The notes below the pieces were generated by a model. It was given only the letters and a program-made list of their open reading frames with translations, did not search any database and had not been told where the DNA came from. The translations under genes were made by a program, and so were the position numbers. A stretch of 64,000 bases of DNA from Oscheius dolichura (Eukaryota; Nematoda; Chromadorea; Rhabditida; Rhabditidae): contig OW051494.1 in the NCBI GenBank assembly GCA_932521035.1, positions 10,588,001 to 10,652,000 of the forward strand, in the 5' to 3' direction. Of the stretch, positions 62,398-64,000 are shown in pieces (the stretch's first letter is position 1; every line of letters starts with the position of its first letter).

Positions 62398-64000
62398 CAG
62401 CTACCCTCCTCTTACCAGAAGAATTTCTACCATTTCTCTACAATTTAATCATATTAAATAAACGTATAAAGGGTACTTGGCGATGCGTCGTCTTCTCTCT
62501 CTCTCTCTTCTTTCCGACTTTGTTCACCTGGAATAGGTGAGCATGAATAATTACTAGGTGGAAGTCCCCGCTCGTCCCTCTCTTCTCTGCCGCTTCAATA
62601 ATTCCTAAAAATATCCATGTTTTCTATATTTTTATCCTCCCGCCCTCTCAAAAGACCGCGAGAGAGGGAGCAGCTTGCTGTGTTACACAGACACATGCGG
62701 GGCAGCATCTCTTTTCTTTTTCTCCCCGGACGCGGAGGACGGGGCTCTGCTCTGCACTGCCTCCTCCTGCTGCTGTTTGGTTTTTAGCCATACGTCATGC
62801 GCATTATCGGCATCCTTCAGCCAACCACTGCCACAAACCTTCTCCTCTGCTTTTTTGTTTCCTTCCTGGTTCATTTATGAGCATTTTTAGCCAATATTTA
62901 CTTTACTTTTTCGGTTGAACCTCGGAAATTTCACTGTAAATCCGAAAAAGCGTCAATTCTTCGAGTTTTTGCCAAAAAGAAGCCTTGATTGAAGAATTCA
63001 GCCTGTAAACAAAATTACAGTACTTCCTGCCTCGTTTAAGGACCATTTTCTTCGATTTTCTCGGCTTTATTGAGATTTTAAAGGGCTCTTTGTCAAGCAG
63101 AATGCAATTTTCTCATTCTGCCCAGCATCCAATTGACTACAAAACAGCTGGGCGGTGTTTTCCACTCCCTTCTCTTCCATTTTGACCTCTACCGTTCCCG
63201 GTAAAATCCGTTCCAACTTGCCCAATTTTGAGCCCAATCCCGATAAAAAAGAATGGAGCGAGGAGAAAAGAGAGCGCCAGGGAGGAAAAAACGGAGGAGA
63301 GAGCGCAATCGACGTGTTCAGAGACGAGGGGGAGAGAGCGCGATTTTCGTCGTTGTCGTCGTCGTCGTCGTTGGGAGCCGGGGGTAAATATTTGGCATCC
63401 TATGGGTGCCATAGGTATATACTGAACTTTTCTGTTTGGCGCCAAAAGAAACGAAGACAGTAGGAGTTCCAAGCTCTGAGATCTCAAGGAAGAACCGCTC
63501 TTTTGACTCTTTTACCGAAATCCTTCATTTTTTTGGGCCGAAATCGCTTCGTAACCCTACCGGTTCCAAATAATCATGTTTAAAGTTTAAAAGACTAAAA
63601 ATGTTCCGGGACCCATCGACTCCCGGCCAATTGGTCGCTCCTCGGGAATTTAGCATTTTGACGTCTCTCTCTCGCTCCCTCTAGCCTCCAACCCTCTCCC
63701 TCAAAGCAGTTTTTTCATGGCTGCAAGTCAACATTCCCCCCAGCACCAATTTGGCCGCTGCCTCGCACACTGTCAACATTTTGGAGATGAAAGGGAAAAA
63801 CAAAGAGTGCTGAAGTCCTTTTTGGGGGTCTCTCTAAAATGCTAAACACGCCTCTCATTTTTGGTCAGTTAGACTTTTCCACCGGGCCGTCCCTACTTAT
63901 GAAAGTAATTACTGGGGAGGAGGCGAACAGGGAGAGGCTAACCCTTGGTCTCAGTCATTCAGTCAGCATTCGAAAAGCCACGACGACTTGTTTTCTGTGA
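62398..64000. other. Gene-free right end
   Basis: No supported gene. There is CT-dinucleotide low complexity at about 62494-62512, a GTC trinucleotide run at about 63349-63371, and purine-rich stretches. It may be upstream sequence of a gene beyond the window edge. Confidence 0.45.

Overview
This window is nuclear DNA of a nematode, most likely a rhabditid. The evidence is the short phase-consistent introns (about 36-60 bases) with TTTTCAG/TTTCAG-type acceptors, several start codons directly behind a trans-splice-like acceptor, a nematode-style U2 snRNA sequence, and nematode-expanded families (bestrophins, NPR-type peptide receptors, Skp1-related proteins). No prokaryotic, viral or organellar segment was recognised. 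Gene models were joined by eye from both strands. In nearly all of them the reading frame closes exactly across every junction, which is the main support for the coordinates.

Layout. 1-12 kb: three head-to-tail bestrophin channel genes. The first two host U2-like snRNA genes in introns, the third hosts a tRNA-Leu, and a third U2 copy follows the cluster. 13.9-18.8 kb: a DCN1-like neddylation factor and, on the minus strand, a neuropeptide Y/F-type GPCR. 18.8-25.7 kb: mostly gene-free apart from a small Pro/Cys-rich secreted protein. About 25.7-39.9 kb: a visibly AT-richer block without the dispersed repeats of the flanks. It carries a secreted galectin-like protein with a mucin-like tail, a four-TM LAPTM-like protein, URM1, two unknown proteins, a possible membrane microprotein, a POT1-like telomere protein (minus strand) and a HRD1-type E3 ligase. 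40-48.4 kb: an aromatic amino acid decarboxylase with a gene nested antisense in an intron, a Skp1-related gene, and a Tudor-domain gene. 49.3-55.3 kb: two GT31 glycosyltransferase genes facing apart as a 927-bp near-identical inverted duplication, one copy split by a 1157-bp insertion. 56-62.4 kb: five small secreted or membrane proteins, one with prohormone-like dibasic sites.

Repeats. Four families recur outside the AT-rich block: R1 (about 250-520 bp, ten copies), R2 (about 200 bp, three intronic copies), short R3 segments, and a palindromic element whose arms match a 21-base block found 38 bases upstream of all three U2 genes, where nematode snRNA genes carry their proximal sequence element. 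There are also two fold-back elements and a TTAA-flanked MITE.

Functional themes are neuronal (decarboxylase, peptide receptor, possible prohormone, bestrophins), ubiquitin-family pathways (DCN1, Skp1, HRD1, URM1), and secreted or membrane proteins. The genes do not form one pathway. Only the run LAPTM-like, URM1 and the next two genes has operon-like spacing.
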